Notes: generated by a model not told the origin, from the sequence alone. A DNA stretch of 64,000 nucleotides from Mycolicibacterium sp. P1-5 (GCF_008329565.1 NZ_NPKT01000001.1:703681-767680); one strand, 5' to 3'; shown: positions 7,990 to 18,069, counted from the stretch's first letter. Made by a program: numbers and translations.

Positions 7990-10961
7990 GCGCACACGGC
8001 AACGACACCCGCACACGGATCCCCCGCACCATCCGGACACTTGCGATCCCGATCATCCTCGTCTGGGTGGCATTCACGGCGGCTGTGAATCTTCTTGTCC
8101 CCCAGGTGGAAAAGGTCGGCATGGCCAATGCCGTGTCGATGTCACCACAGGACGCTCCCGCGGTGATCGCCGCCAAGCGGATGGGACAGAAGTTCGGCGA
8201 GTCCACATCCGACAGCATCGCGATGGTGGTTCTGGTAGGCGACCAACCCTTAGGCGACGCGGCCCATCGCTACTACGAGACCCTCGTCGACAAGTTCAAC
8301 GCCGATAAGAGACACGTGGAGCACGTCCAGAATTTCTGGGGTGACATGATCACCGCCGCGGGCGTGCAGAGCAGCGACGGCAAGGCCGCCTATGTCCAAC
8401 TGAACCTGGCCGGGGACCAGGGCAGTACCGAGGGCAACCACTCGGTGGACGCAGTCCGCAAGATCATCGACGAAACACCGCCGCCCACCGGACTGCACGC
8501 CTACGTCACCGGACCCGCACCGCTGACCACAGATTCACTCGAGGCCAGCGACCGCGGCATGATCAAGATGACCGTGGTCACGATGATCGTGATCACGATC
8601 ATGCTGGCCCTGGTGTACCGATCGGTCAGCACCGTGCTGCTCATTTTGGCCATCGTCGGCATCGAGATGGGTGCCGCCCGCGGTGCGGTCGCGGTGGTCG
8701 GCCACCTCGGCATCATGGACTTCTCGACATTTTCGGTTCCACTGATGACGGCTCTGTCGATCGCCGCAGGCACCGACTACGCGATCTTCCTGATCGGCAG
8801 ATACCACGAAGCCCGGCAGAGCGGCGAGGATCCGGAATCGGCCTACTACAGTGCATTCCACGGGGTCGGCCACGTCATCCTCGGCTCCGGTCTGACCATC
8901 GCGGGCGCCATGCTGACCCTGCGGCTGACTCGGCTGTCGTATTTCAACTCGCTGGCCTTCCCGTCAGCCATGGCCCTGATCTTCGTTGTCGCCGCCGCGC
9001 TGACTGTCGCTCCCGCGGTTCTGGTCGTGGGCAGCCGATTCGGTCTGCTTGATCCCAAGCGAATGATGAAAACAAAGGGGTGGCGAAGGGTCGGCACCGC
9101 GACAGTCCGCTGGCCCAAACCGATTCTGGCTGCTGCCACCAGTATCGTGCTGCTCGGACTGCTGGCGATGATCGGCTACAAGACGAGCTATGACGACCGC
9201 CGTTATATCCCCGCCGACGTCCCGGCCAACGTCGGCTACACGGCGGCCGAAAAGCACTTCAGCACCGCCCGACTCAACCCTGACATCATGACCATCGAAT
9301 CGGACCACGACATGCGCAACCCTACCGACATGATCGTGCTCGACCGGATTGCCAAGGCGCTGTTCAGGATCAAAGGGATCGCGATGGTGCAAAGCATCAC
9401 CCGCCCGCTGGGCTCCCCCATTGCGCACAGCTCCATCCCGTACCAGATCAGCATGTCCTCCGTGCCGATCACCCAGAACCTGCAGTTTCTGAAGCAGCGG
9501 GTCGGTGACATCAGCACGATGTCCGACGAGATGGCCACGATGATCGCCTCGATGACGCAGATGCAGGCGCTGATGGTGAAGTTCTCCGATGCGATGCACA
9601 CCACCGTCGGGTCGGCGAACGGCATGGTGGATTCAGCGCACCGCAGCGTCGCCGACATGAACACGATGAAGGCCACCCTCGACCAGATGCGCGATCACAT
9701 CGCCGACTTCGATGACGAGGTTCGGCCGCTGCGCAACTACTTCTACTGGGATCCGAACTGTTTCAATATCCCAGCCTGCTGGGGGATCCGCTCGGCCTTT
9801 GATGCCATGGACGGTGTCAACACGTTCAGCGACAACATGGCCTCGTTGCAGACCGACATGACCGCGATGGTCGATGGCATGGACAAGATGGTCAGCGGCA
9901 TGGGCGACATCGACGCACTGGTGCCCCAGATGGTGCAGCAGTTCGGCCCGATTATCGCGACAGCCACCTCAATGCAGCACACACTGCAGACGATCCACGG
10001 CAGTTTCGGCGGACTCATTGAGCAGATGCAGCAGATGACCGACACAGCAACCGCGATGGGCGAGGCGTTCGACGCGTCCAAGAGCGACGACTACTTTTAT
10101 CTGCCGCCCGAGGTGTTCGCCAACCCTGATTTCCAGAAGGGGCTCAAGCTGTTCCTGTCACCGGACGGTAAGGCGGCGCGTCTGGTCGTCACACACGACG
10201 TGAATCCAGCCTCCGAGGCGGGCATCTCAGTGGTCGACGATCAGCTGACGGCGGCGCACGAGGCGATCAAGGGCACCGCGCTGGCCGATGCGGATGTCTA
10301 TCTGACCGGCACCGCGGCCACGTACCGTGATGTCCAGGCGGGTGCGAAGTACGACACCATGATCGCCGCTTTCGCCGCTCTGACACTGATTTTCATCGTG
10401 ATGCTGATCATCACACGTGCACTGGTGGCGTCGATGGTGATCGTCGGCACCGTGGTGATCTCGCTGGGGGCCGCGTTCGGCCTGTCGGTGTTCATCTTCG
10501 AGCGGGTCGTGGGCATCGAACTCAACTGGATCGTGCTGGCGTTCGCCGTGATCATCCTGATGGCCGTCGGCAGCGACTACAACCTGCTGTTGGTGTCGCG
10601 GTTCAAAGAGGAGATCGGGGCGGGTATCAACACCGGCATCATCCGGTCCATGGGGAGCACCGGCACCGTGGTGACCGCCGCCGGACTGGTGTTCGCCTTC
10701 ACGATGGGCTCGATGATCTCCGGCGACCTGCTGAACGTCGGCCAGGGCGGGATGACGATCGGCATCGGTTTGTTGCTGGACACCTTGATCGTCCGGTCCT
10801 TGATGACGCCGTCGATCGCCGCCATTCTCGGGTCGTGGTTCTGGTGGCCGCTCCGAGTGCGTCAACGCCCGGCCTATAGCGAGCGGATGCGCTCGGTTCC
10901 ACCCAGGCAGGACGACACGATTTCGCCACGCGGGGAGGACGACGTGCTCGCCCCGGCCTAA
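7986..10961 (+). CDS. MmpL-family RND transporter
   Basis: Large inner-membrane exporter, 991 residues. Layout: a first membrane helix (LAIPIILVWVAFTAAVNLLV), periplasmic domain 1, helices 2-6, a long second periplasmic region, helices 7-11. Both halves carry the Asp-Tyr pair used for proton relay: GTDYAIFLIGRYHEAR and GSDYNLLLVSRFKEE. Between about residues 510 and 690 is a Met-rich helical stretch (MSDEMATMIASMTQMQALM, MVDGMDKMVSGMGDIDALV), the extended coiled coil of the MmpL4/MmpL5 subgroup. With mmpS upstream and a DUF156 regulator opposite, it is likely induced by a metal or thiol stress. It overlaps the convergent viuB by 4 bp. Confidence 0.95.
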   Translation: MSAHGNDTRTRIPRTIRTLAIPIILVWVAFTAAVNLLVPQVEKVGMANAVSMSPQDAPAVIAAKRMGQKFGESTSDSIAMVVLVGDQPLGDAAHRYYETLVDKFNADKRHVEHVQNFWGDMITAAGVQSSDGKAAYVQLNLAGDQGSTEGNHSVDAVRKIIDETPPPTGLHAYVTGPAPLTTDSLEASDRGMIKMTVVTMIVITIMLALVYRSVSTVLLILAIVGIEMGAARGAVAVVGHLGIMDFSTFSVPLMTALSIAAGTDYAIFLIGRYHEARQSGEDPESAYYSAFHGVGHVILGSGLTIAGAMLTLRLTRLSYFNSLAFPSAMALIFVVAAALTVAPAVLVVGSRFGLLDPKRMMKTKGWRRVGTATVRWPKPILAAATSIVLLGLLAMIGYKTSYDDRRYIPADVPANVGYTAAEKHFSTARLNPDIMTIESDHDMRNPTDMIVLDRIAKALFRIKGIAMVQSITRPLGSPIAHSSIPYQISMSSVPITQNLQFLKQRVGDISTMSDEMATMIASMTQMQALMVKFSDAMHTTVGSANGMVDSAHRSVADMNTMKATLDQMRDHIADFDDEVRPLRNYFYWDPNCFNIPACWGIRSAFDAMDGVNTFSDNMASLQTDMTAMVDGMDKMVSGMGDIDALVPQMVQQFGPIIATATSMQHTLQTIHGSFGGLIEQMQQMTDTATAMGEAFDASKSDDYFYLPPEVFANPDFQKGLKLFLSPDGKAARLVVTHDVNPASEAGISVVDDQLTAAHEAIKGTALADADVYLTGTAATYRDVQAGAKYDTMIAAFAALTLIFIVMLIITRALVASMVIVGTVVISLGAAFGLSVFIFERVVGIELNWIVLAFAVIILMAVGSDYNLLLVSRFKEEIGAGINTGIIRSMGSTGTVVTAAGLVFAFTMGSMISGDLLNVGQGGMTIGIGLLLDTLIVRSLMTPSIAAILGSWFWWPLRVRQRPAYSERMRSVPPRQDDTISPRGEDDVLAPA

Positions 10962-11812
10962 CCCGCCGGGGCCTCGGCCTCGGCCTCGGCGAGTTCGCGC
11001 TTCCACTGCCGGAACGTCTCTTCGGTGCGCCCGCGCCGCCAATAGCCCGAGATCGACGCCCATTTGGCGTCGACGCCGCGCTCCTTGCGAATGTAGGGGC
11101 GCAAGTTGTGCATCACGGCTTGGGCTTCGCCGTGGATGAAGACCTGGACTTGGCCGGGCAGCCACAGGGTGGTGGTGACGGCCTCGATCAACGGGGCGTG
11201 GTCACCAGCCCGGTCATCGCCGACGAGGTCGGCGCGCCCACCGCGGTAGATCCAGTTGATCGCGACGGACTCCGGCCCGTTGAGCTCGACTTCGTCTTCT
11301 GGTCCGGCAACTTCGATGAACGCTTTGCCAACAGCATTGGGCGGCAAGGCTTCCAGTGCCGCGCTGATCGCGGGAAGGGCCGCCTCGTCACCGGCGAACA
11401 GATGCCAGTCTGCGGCCGGGTCCGGCGAATACGCCCCGGCGGGACCCATCAGGTGGATGGTGTCGCCGGCCTTGGCGGCGGTCGCCCACGGCCCGGCCAC
11501 CCCGTGCTCGCCGTGCACCACGAAGTCGACAGTGATCTGGCGCGCGTCGGGGTCGAGGCGCCGCACCGTGTAGGTCCGGACGGTGGGTTGCTGCTCGGGC
11601 GGCAGTCCGTTGAAGCTGTCCAGCGTCAACGGGTGCGGCAGCGAGGCGACGTCGAGGTCGTCACGCACGAAGACGAACTTGACGTAGGAGTCGGTGAACT
11701 CAGCCGGTTTGAAGGTGTCGAACCCGGTGCCACCCAGCACGACGCGCACCATGTGCGGCGCCAGCTGCTCGGTGGCGACAACCTGAAATGTGTGTAGTGG
11801 TCTACCGGCCAC
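10958..11812 (-). CDS. viuB: siderophore-interacting FAD-binding reductase (ViuB-like)
   Basis: Cytoplasmic flavoprotein that reduces ferric siderophores to release iron. 284 residues: a ferredoxin-reductase-type FAD barrel with RTYTVRRLDPDARQITVDFV and HGVAGPWATAAKAGD, then a NAD(P)-binding-like half with FAGDEAALPAISAALEAL and the C-terminal SGYWRRGRTEE typical of this family. Orthologous in position to M. tuberculosis viuB (Rv2895c). A degenerate IdeR-box-like sequence lies 21 bp upstream. The adjacent mmpS–mmpL pair could be a siderophore export system, giving an iron theme, but this is conjecture. Confidence 0.92.
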   Translation of the reverse strand: MAGRPLHTFQVVATEQLAPHMVRVVLGGTGFDTFKPAEFTDSYVKFVFVRDDLDVASLPHPLTLDSFNGLPPEQQPTVRTYTVRRLDPDARQITVDFVVHGEHGVAGPWATAAKAGDTIHLMGPAGAYSPDPAADWHLFAGDEAALPAISAALEALPPNAVGKAFIEVAGPEDEVELNGPESVAINWIYRGGRADLVGDDRAGDHAPLIEAVTTTLWLPGQVQVFIHGEAQAVMHNLRPYIRKERGVDAKWASISGYWRRGRTEETFRQWKRELAEAEAEAPAG

Positions 11813-11832
11813 ATCGCCTCCCGACGAGAATC

Positions 11833-11844
11833 GTTAGCCAACCT
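11833..11844. promoter_or_regulatory. weak IdeR-box-like sequence upstream of viuB
   Basis: GTTAGCCAACCT resembles the core of the mycobacterial iron box (TTAGGTTAGGCTAACCTAA) but is one base shorter in the centre, which would disturb the dyad. The position, just upstream of viuB, is suitable. Only a suggestion. Confidence 0.25.
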
Positions 11845-11889
11845 TTCCGACTATACGTTTCGGGTTGACGTTTGAGCCGTCTACCTCGG

Positions 11890-13023
11890 TCATGCCAGCT
11901 TGCGCGCCAGCCGCCAGCAGCCGTCATCGCGGCAGACCAGCCCGGCGATCTCCAGCGTCGCCAGCGGGCCCAGCACCGCGATGGGTGCCAGACCGGAAGC
12001 AACCGCGATCTCGTCGGCGCTGCGCACACCACGGGCGGGCAGCGCCTCGTACACCTGCTTCTCGGCATCAGTGAGACCGTCGAGCGGCCCGGTGGGGTGC
12101 GGCTCCTCATCGGCGAATTCGCCTGCCCGGCCCACCAATTCGACGACTTCCTCGGCCCGCGCCACCAGTTCGGCACCCCCGCGCAGCAACACATGGCATC
12201 CCATCGATGACGCAGATGTCACCGGCCCGGGCACCGCGCACACCACCCGGCCCAACGCCCGCGCCCACGCTGCCGTGTTCGCCGCCCCGCTACGTATTCC
12301 GGCCTCGACCACCACGGTGGCCGTGCCCAGCGCCGCGACCAGTCGGTTGCGGGTCAGGAATCGGTGCCGCGCCGGCCGCACACCCGGCGGGTACTCCGTG
12401 AGGAGCAATCCTGCATTGCTGATCCGGTGCAGCAGTGCCGAATGGCCGGCCGGATACAACACGTCGATGCCGCCGGCCAGCACCGCCACCGTCTGACCTT
12501 CGGCCGCGAGCGCCGCACGATGCGCCACACCGTCGATGCCGTAGGCACCGCCGGAGACCACGGTCACCTCGTGTTCGGCCAGCCCCGCGGCGAGGTCGGC
12601 CGCAACATGCTCGCCGTAACTCGAACACGCGCGAGTCCCGACGATCGCCGCAGATCGTTCGGCGACCTCGTCTAGCCGGGCCGGGCCGATCGCCCACAGC
12701 GCTATCGGCGGCCGGCCCTGCGGCCGCTCCCGCACGGCCGCTCCACCGAAGGCGGCGAAGGTCAGCGTCGGCCACTCGGCGCTGTCGGGTGTGATCAGCC
12801 GGCCGCCACGACGCTCCAGCAGATCGAGGTCCGCTTCGGCCGCATGAATGTCACGACGTGCAGCTGTACGTTCCCGTAGTGCATCGCTCACGTCGCCCCC
12901 AGCGACCCGATAGGAGGCTTCCACCGGACCGACCTCGCTGATCAGCGCGGCGATCTCGTCGCACGGGGGCTCGGCTACTCGAGACAGATACGCCCAGGCC
13001 AACTTCGTGACGTCATCGGTCAC
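11890..13023 (-). CDS. dprA: DNA-processing protein DprA (Smf)
   Basis: Binds single-stranded DNA and loads RecA in transforming bacteria; its role in mycobacteria is unclear. 377 residues from a GTG at 13023 that overlaps the comM stop (GTGA) and has GGAGGG 8 nt before it. The Rossmann-like DprA core is clear: VGTRACSSYGEHVAAD, VVSGGAYGIDGVAHRAAL, VAVLAGGIDVLYPAGH, LLTEYPPG and SGAANTAAWA. A C-terminal winged helix follows (LTDAEKQVYEALPARGVRSADE). Coupled yraN–comM–dprA as in M. tuberculosis (Rv2898c–Rv2896c). Confidence 0.95.
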   Translation of the reverse strand: MTDDVTKLAWAYLSRVAEPPCDEIAALISEVGPVEASYRVAGGDVSDALRERTAARRDIHAAEADLDLLERRGGRLITPDSAEWPTLTFAAFGGAAVRERPQGRPPIALWAIGPARLDEVAERSAAIVGTRACSSYGEHVAADLAAGLAEHEVTVVSGGAYGIDGVAHRAALAAEGQTVAVLAGGIDVLYPAGHSALLHRISNAGLLLTEYPPGVRPARHRFLTRNRLVAALGTATVVVEAGIRSGAANTAAWARALGRVVCAVPGPVTSASSMGCHVLLRGGAELVARAEEVVELVGRAGEFADEEPHPTGPLDGLTDAEKQVYEALPARGVRSADEIAVASGLAPIAVLGPLATLEIAGLVCRDDGCWRLARKLA

Positions 13024-14534
13024 GGTTTCGCTCCTCCCTGGCGGAAGCTCAACGCCACCGCCACGTCGTCGACACTGGGCATCGTTCGTCCGGCCAGATC
13101 CGCCAACGTCCATGCGACCCGCAGTGATCGATCGACGCCCCGAATGCTGAGCACGCCGCGTTCCAGGGCCATCTTCAACGGCGCCATCGCGGTACTGTCC
13201 AGCCGGAACTTTCGGCGCAACACCGATCCCGTCACTTCAGCGTTGGTGGTGAAGCCGTACCGGCGCCAGCGATCGGCGGCAGCCCCCCGCGCCTGCGCCA
13301 CCCGATCACGCACGGCCGCAGTGGTTTCCGCAGTGTCGGGCGTGAACGCACCTGCGCGGACCATATGCATCTCGACTCGCAGGTCCACCCGATCCATCAG
13401 CGGACCGGACAGCTTGCCTAGGTAGCGGCGTTTTTCCACCGACGTGCAGATGCAGTCTTTCGGATCGGTTTTGGCGCAGGCACATGGGTTGGCCGCCATC
13501 ACGAGCTGGAACCGCGCCGGGTAGCACGCCACCCCGTCGCGGCGGGCAAGCCGAATCTCGCCGTCCTCTAACGGCGTCCGCAGGGACTCCAGGACGCTGA
13601 CCCGAATTTCGGCACATTCGTCGAGGAAGAGCACGCCGCGATGCGCCCGACTGACCGCGCCGGGGCGAGCCAGTCCCGAACCTCCGCCGACAAGTGCCGC
13701 CACACTCGACGAGTGATGGGGTGCGATGAACGGCGGTCGGGTGATCAGCGGGGTGGTCTCGGACAGCATCCCGACGATCGAGTGGATCGCGGTCACCTCC
13801 AACGCCTCGCCTTCGGTCAGTTCGGGAAGCAGCCCCGGAAGCCGTTGTGCGATCATGGTTTTCCCAACACCGGGCGGGCCGGTAAGCATCAGATGGTGCG
13901 CACCTGCCGCGGCGACCTCGACGGCGAACCGCGCATGCGTCTGGCCCACCACATCGGCCAGATCAGCGACTTGCTCGGGCTGCGGCGGAACAAGTGCGTC
14001 GACGCGATCCTGAAGTGCACCCTTCCCCGTGAGCCAGCCCTGCAATTGCCCGAGCGTACGGGCTCCGAGGACCTCGATGCCGTCGACCAGACAGGCCTCG
14101 GCCAGATTCGCAATGGGTACCACCACGGTGGGCCAGCCCTGTTTCTTGGCGGCGAGCACCGCAGGCAGCACGCCACGAACCGGCCGGATCCGCCCATCCA
14201 GTGCCAACTCCCCGAGCAACACCGTCTTCTCCAGCCGATCCCACGGCTTCTTGTGACTAGCCGACAGCACCGCGGCTGCGATCGCGATGTCGTAGAGCGA
14301 ACCCGTCTTGGGCAAGGTGGCCGGGGACAGCGCCAACGTCAGCCGTGACTGCGGCCACTCGTTGCCGCAGTTGGTGATTGCCGCCCGCACGCGATCGCGG
14401 GACTCACGCAATGCGGCGTCGGGGAGCCCGACCAGGTACACCCCGGGCAGCCCTGAGCTGATGTCGGTCTCGATCTCGACGATCTCGCCGTCCAGACCGC
14501 GTACGGCGACCGAGAACGCGCGTCCCAACGCCAT
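13020..14534 (-). CDS. comM: ComM / YifB-family Mg-chelatase-like AAA+ ATPase
   Basis: Hexameric helicase known in Gram-negatives to drive branch migration during integration of transforming DNA. 504 residues: N-terminal Lon-protease-like domain (SGLPGVYLVGLPDAALRES), AAA+ core with Walker A GPPGVGKTMIAQRLPGLLP and Walker B GVLFLDECAEI, then a Cys-rich insert (ANPCACAKTDPKDCICTS) and the C-terminal Mg-chelatase domain. The ATG at 14534 overlaps the yraN stop (ATGA). Mycobacteria lack most of the competence uptake machinery, so the function here may be in recombination. Confidence 0.95.
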   Translation of the reverse strand: MALGRAFSVAVRGLDGEIVEIETDISSGLPGVYLVGLPDAALRESRDRVRAAITNCGNEWPQSRLTLALSPATLPKTGSLYDIAIAAAVLSASHKKPWDRLEKTVLLGELALDGRIRPVRGVLPAVLAAKKQGWPTVVVPIANLAEACLVDGIEVLGARTLGQLQGWLTGKGALQDRVDALVPPQPEQVADLADVVGQTHARFAVEVAAAGAHHLMLTGPPGVGKTMIAQRLPGLLPELTEGEALEVTAIHSIVGMLSETTPLITRPPFIAPHHSSSVAALVGGGSGLARPGAVSRAHRGVLFLDECAEIRVSVLESLRTPLEDGEIRLARRDGVACYPARFQLVMAANPCACAKTDPKDCICTSVEKRRYLGKLSGPLMDRVDLRVEMHMVRAGAFTPDTAETTAAVRDRVAQARGAAADRWRRYGFTTNAEVTGSVLRRKFRLDSTAMAPLKMALERGVLSIRGVDRSLRVAWTLADLAGRTMPSVDDVAVALSFRQGGAKP

Positions 14535-14899
14535 CAGCCGACCCCACGCAGATGGCTGATTTCGGGTGTGCGCTGCCGGCCGATGCGCACGCCGATCACG
14601 TCGATGCGGACCGCCGCCCACCTTTTCTCCTGCCCCGCCAGCCAGATCCCGGCCAACCGACGGATGCGTCGCACCTTTGCGGGGGTGACCGCGTACTCCA
14701 GCCCGCCGAACCCGTCACCGGTGCGCGTCTTCACCTCCACGAATACGACCGTGCCGCCTGGGGCCGCGGCGATGATGTCGAGTTCGCCGTAGCGGCAACG
14801 CCAATTGCGGGCCACGATCCGCAACCGCAGCGACTCGAGATGCTCGACCGCCAGCTGCTCCCCCAGCGCGCCGATTTGGTTACGGGTCAACATCGTCAT
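14534..14899 (-). CDS. YraN-family (UPF0102) nuclease-fold protein
   Basis: Small protein of the restriction-endonuclease-like fold, 121 residues. Motif residues of the fold are present: GALGEQLAVEHL, CRYGELDIIA (Glu-x-Asp) and VVFVEVKTRTG (Glu-x-Lys). No biochemical activity is established for mycobacterial members. The ATG at 14899 (MTMLTRNQIGA) is chosen by similarity to Rv2898c; the frame stays open upstream to 14938. First gene of the coupled yraN–comM–dprA set. Confidence 0.88.
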   Translation of the reverse strand: MTMLTRNQIGALGEQLAVEHLESLRLRIVARNWRCRYGELDIIAAAPGGTVVFVEVKTRTGDGFGGLEYAVTPAKVRRIRRLAGIWLAGQEKRWAAVRIDVIGVRIGRQRTPEISHLRGVG

Positions 14900-15075
14900 G
14901 TCAGCAGCGTCGGCCAAGCGGCCGACAGCCGCCGACACCGATCAGCCGATCTCCCGCAAAATCAGCCTGGTTATCCCCAGATTCGCGCTCATCCACAGCG
15001 CGGTCTCACGCCAGAAATGAATCGGGCTCCCGTGCCGATGGCCGCCCGGTGGGTGGATCGCCTGAAAGCGGGCAG

Positions 15076-16035
15076 CTACCGCGGCGCCACCGTGTAGCCC
15101 AGGTCCTCGAGGATCGCGAGCTCGATTGGGCTCAACACCCGCACTTCCGCTCCGTCGCCGTCGTCGCCGGGATTCATCATCTTCTTGGTCTCACCCGTGA
15201 ACACGTGGCCGTTCAGATGCGCCACGTTGCTGACATTCCACGGCGAGTCGGTGAGAAGGGGGACCGGTTTACCGTCATAGGCCGCCATTGCATGCGGACC
15301 GCCGAAGAAGAGCCCGCCGTCGCCGCCGGTCAAATTGGGTTCGAACGCGCTGTTCAAGGTGTAGTCGTCGTTGATCACCTTCGCCCCCTCGGCGTTCACG
15401 ATGAAGCTGTCGAAGGTCGGGTGGTTCTTCCCCGGCGTCGAACCTTGGCCTTGAAGTGCGGTGTCGAAGCCGAGGGTATGCACCAACTCGTGCATGATCG
15501 TCGCCTTGAAGTCGTCCTTCCCTTCGGGACCGACGTCGTCGCCCAACGCCCAGTTGGCGTTCCAATTCACGTCGATATCGCCGTCCGGCAAGGCGGCGTT
15601 GGCGTCCTCGCCGGTGATCAGCTTCTGCTGAACCACCGTGCGGAAGTAGCCGGGTGACTCGTCGTCGACCCGATCGCTGGCAGCCTGCGCGAGGTGGCTG
15701 GGCTCGTTGTCGTCGGCGACCTTGTAGGTGACGGTGACGGGTTTGGGAACCACGAGGTACGCGGCGACGGCGTTGGCGGCCTCATTCAGTGACGCCTTGG
15801 CCTCATCGGTCCAGTGCGCATCGCCGTCCGGATAGATGAAATCGAAGGTGACGGCGTTCTCGCCACCCTCCTTGAGGTGGGCGGGCCTGTCCGGGCCAGA
15901 CGCCGCGACACTTGGCGCCGCCGAACTTTCCGCGGGCGCCTGCTGCGCCTGCGGTTGAGTCGACGAGCACCCCGCCACGAAGACACCGACGGCAGCACTC
16001 ACGACCCCGGCGCGCAGCCAAACCATTGCAGCCAT
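15076..16035 (-). CDS. lipoprotein with metzincin-like zinc protease motif
   Basis: Predicted surface lipoprotein of 319 residues. A signal peptide ends in a lipobox, VFVAGC, with Cys23 as the lipidation site, followed by an Ala/Ser/Pro-rich linker. The zinc motif HELVHTLGFD is at 182-191 (His182, Glu183, His186), near the middle. The C-terminal KKMMNPG could be the Met-turn, and SPIELAILEDLGY is a closing helix seen in secreted metzincin-type proteins. The third zinc ligand is uncertain; Asp191 or a later His is possible. Not recognised from M. tuberculosis at this position, where fdhD and fdhF lie instead. Substrate unknown. Confidence 0.75.
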   Translation of the reverse strand: MAAMVWLRAGVVSAAVGVFVAGCSSTQPQAQQAPAESSAAPSVAASGPDRPAHLKEGGENAVTFDFIYPDGDAHWTDEAKASLNEAANAVAAYLVVPKPVTVTYKVADDNEPSHLAQAASDRVDDESPGYFRTVVQQKLITGEDANAALPDGDIDVNWNANWALGDDVGPEGKDDFKATIMHELVHTLGFDTALQGQGSTPGKNHPTFDSFIVNAEGAKVINDDYTLNSAFEPNLTGGDGGLFFGGPHAMAAYDGKPVPLLTDSPWNVSNVAHLNGHVFTGETKKMMNPGDDGDGAEVRVLSPIELAILEDLGYTVAPR

Positions 16036-16085
16036 ATCCCCCCTTGAATTACCGGGAGTTTATGCGCAATTGCCTTGCCGTACCC

Positions 16086-16391
16086 TTATTCGGGTAGCCG
16101 CAGCTCGGGTTTCTCGACCTCTTCGATGTTGACGTCCTTGAACGTGATCACCCGGACCTGCTTGACGAACCGGGCCGGGCGGTACATATCCCAAACCCAG
16201 GCATCGTTCAGGCGCAGCTCGAAGTACACCTCGCCGTCGGTGTTGCGGGGCACCAACTCCACGCTGTTGGCCAGGTAGAAGCGGCGCTCGGTTTCCACGA
16301 CGTAGCTGAACTGCCCCACGATGTCCTTGTATTCGCGGTACAGCGAGAGCTCCATCTCGGTCTCGTACTTTTCGAGATCTTCGGCACTCAT
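16086..16391 (-). CDS. DUF2469 protein (Rv2901c homologue)
   Basis: Conserved actinobacterial protein of 101 residues with the very constant text AEDLEKYETEMELSLYREYK and a Tyr/Trp-rich centre (NDAWVWDMYRPARFVK). Function unknown. The C-terminal half is acidic (DVNIEEVEKPELRLPE). It sits just after rnhB, separated by 47 bp, in the order conserved across mycobacteria and streptomycetes. Confidence 0.9.
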   Translation of the reverse strand: MSAEDLEKYETEMELSLYREYKDIVGQFSYVVETERRFYLANSVELVPRNTDGEVYFELRLNDAWVWDMYRPARFVKQVRVITFKDVNIEEVEKPELRLPE

Positions 16392-16438
16392 CGGTCAGCG
16401 GCCCTCTTGTCTTCGGTCGTGGTGCTATCCATCTTGAC

Positions 16439-17152
16439 TCACACCTGATCGTCTTGTTGCGGGGGTGGGCACTCCATCACCATTTCCGTACCACCGGCGC
16501 GCGCCACCCGCCGCACATTGATGTAGGAAAACCGGTGCTGACGACATGGCCCCAGGTCGGTCAATGCCGCCCTGTGCGCCGGCGTGCTGTAGCCCTTGTG
16601 CTCGGCGAACCCGTAGCCCGGATGTTCGGTATCCATCGCCACCATCAGCCGATCGCGACTGACCTTCGCCAGCACGCTGGCCGCCGCGATGCAGGCGGCC
16701 GCGGCGTCCCCGCCGATCACCGGCAGCGACGGCACCGGCAACCCCGGCACCCGGAACCCGTCGGACAGCACGTACCCCGGCCGCACCGACAGCCCCGCCA
16801 CTGCCCGCCGCATGCCTTCGATATTGGCCACGTGCACCCCACGCTTGTCGACTTCAGGGGCCGGGATGAACACCACGTGATAGGCCAGTGCGTAGCGTCG
16901 GATCAACGGAAACAGTTCCTCGCGCGCCTTCTCGGTCAGTTTCTTGGAGTCATCCAGCGCCGCCAGGCTTTCGAGACGATTCGGGCTCAGCACGCAGGCC
17001 GCCACGACTAGCGGGCCGGCGCAGGCGCCTCGGCCGACTTCGTCGACTCCGGCCACCGGCCCCATACCGCTTCGGTACAAAGCAGATTCGAGCGTTCGCA
17101 GTCCCGACGCCTTGCGGATCACCGTCCGCGGCGGCCAGGTCATCGCCGGCAT
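16439..17152 (-). CDS. rnhB: ribonuclease HII
   Basis: Removes RNA from RNA/DNA hybrids and excises misincorporated ribonucleotides. 237 residues. The catalytic Asp-Glu pair is in [15 protein letters not shown]; other conserved pieces are [22 protein letters not shown] (third acidic residue) and [20 protein letters not shown]. The ATG at 17152 lies 2 bp after the lepB stop, which favours it over upstream starts inside lepB. Confidence 0.95.
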   Translation of the reverse strand: MPAMTWPPRTVIRKASGLRTLESALYRSGMGPVAGVDEVGRGACAGPLVVAACVLSPNRLESLAALDDSKKLTEKAREELFPLIRRYALAYHVVFIPAPEVDKRGVHVANIEGMRRAVAGLSVRPGYVLSDGFRVPGLPVPSLPVIGGDAAAACIAAASVLAKVSRDRLMVAMDTEHPGYGFAEHKGYSTPAHRAALTDLGPCRQHRFSYINVRRVARAGGTEMVMECPPPQQDDQV

Positions 17153-17154
17153 GG

Positions 17155-17991
17155 TCAGCCCTGCTGCGGGTTGACCGAGGACACACCACCCCAGCGCCCC
17201 GGCGGCCACGCGATGAACCGGGCCTTGCCGATGACATTGCTCACCGGAACGGTGCCGGCCATCGGGTCACCGGTGCACAAGATGCCCTTCTGGGCGTCGA
17301 CGGGTGTGCTGGTGCAGTGGGCGCGCGAGTCTGCCGAATGCGTGCGGTTGTCACCCATCACCCACAACCGGCCGTCGGGCACCTTCACCGGCCCGAACTC
17401 GTTGCCCAGGCACGGGTAGACCAACGGGTCGGCCATCATCGTCTGCGCGTTCAGGTACGGCTCGGTGAGCGGCTTGCCGTCGACGGTCAGTCCGGTGTCA
17501 GCGCGGCACTGCACCGTCTGGCCTCCGGTCGCGATGACGCGCTTGACCAAGTCGTTCTCGTCGGGCGGCACGAAACCGACCACCGACAATGCGTTTTCCA
17601 CGTAGCGGACCGCGGTGTTGGTGGACCGGATCGACTTGTATCCGACGTTCCAGTTCGGCGGTCCCTTGAAGACGACGACGTCACCGGGGTGCGGCTCACC
17701 GAAACGAAAGGTGACCTTGTCGACCATGATCCGGTCGCCGACGCAGCCGGCGCAGCCGTGCAACGTGGGCTCCATCGATTCCGACGGGATCAGGTACGGA
17801 CGCGCGATGAATGTCAGCATCACGTAGTAGAGGACTATCGCGATGGCGACGAGAATCGCGCCTTCGCGCAGCGCCGACTTCTTCTTCTTTTCCCCGTTCT
17901 CAGGGGTGTCGTCAGCGGTGGCGTCGTCCGGAGCGTCCGTCGCAGTGGCGTTGTCCGGTGTGGAGTCGTCCGAACCCGTGTTGTCGGTCAC
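17155..17991 (-). CDS. lepB: signal peptidase I
   Basis: Membrane-bound protease that cleaves Sec and Tat signal peptides outside the membrane. 278 residues from GTG at 17991. An acidic Asp/Thr-rich cytoplasmic N-terminus of about 40 residues precedes one transmembrane helix ([18 protein letters not shown]). The catalytic Ser is in [10 protein letters not shown] and the Lys in [20 protein letters not shown] is the usual box E. Two Cys (GCAGC) follow the Ser region, as in mycobacterial LepB. Operon lepB–rnhB. Confidence 0.96.
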   Translation of the reverse strand: MTDNTGSDDSTPDNATATDAPDDATADDTPENGEKKKKSALREGAILVAIAIVLYYVMLTFIARPYLIPSESMEPTLHGCAGCVGDRIMVDKVTFRFGEPHPGDVVVFKGPPNWNVGYKSIRSTNTAVRYVENALSVVGFVPPDENDLVKRVIATGGQTVQCRADTGLTVDGKPLTEPYLNAQTMMADPLVYPCLGNEFGPVKVPDGRLWVMGDNRTHSADSRAHCTSTPVDAQKGILCTGDPMAGTVPVSNVIGKARFIAWPPGRWGGVSSVNPQQG

Positions 17992-18069
17992 GTCGTCAGC
18001 GTAGTCAGACCAGCTGATCGGTCAGTGGCGCCCACGGGCTCGCGCTTCGCTCAAGCCACATGTCGAAGC

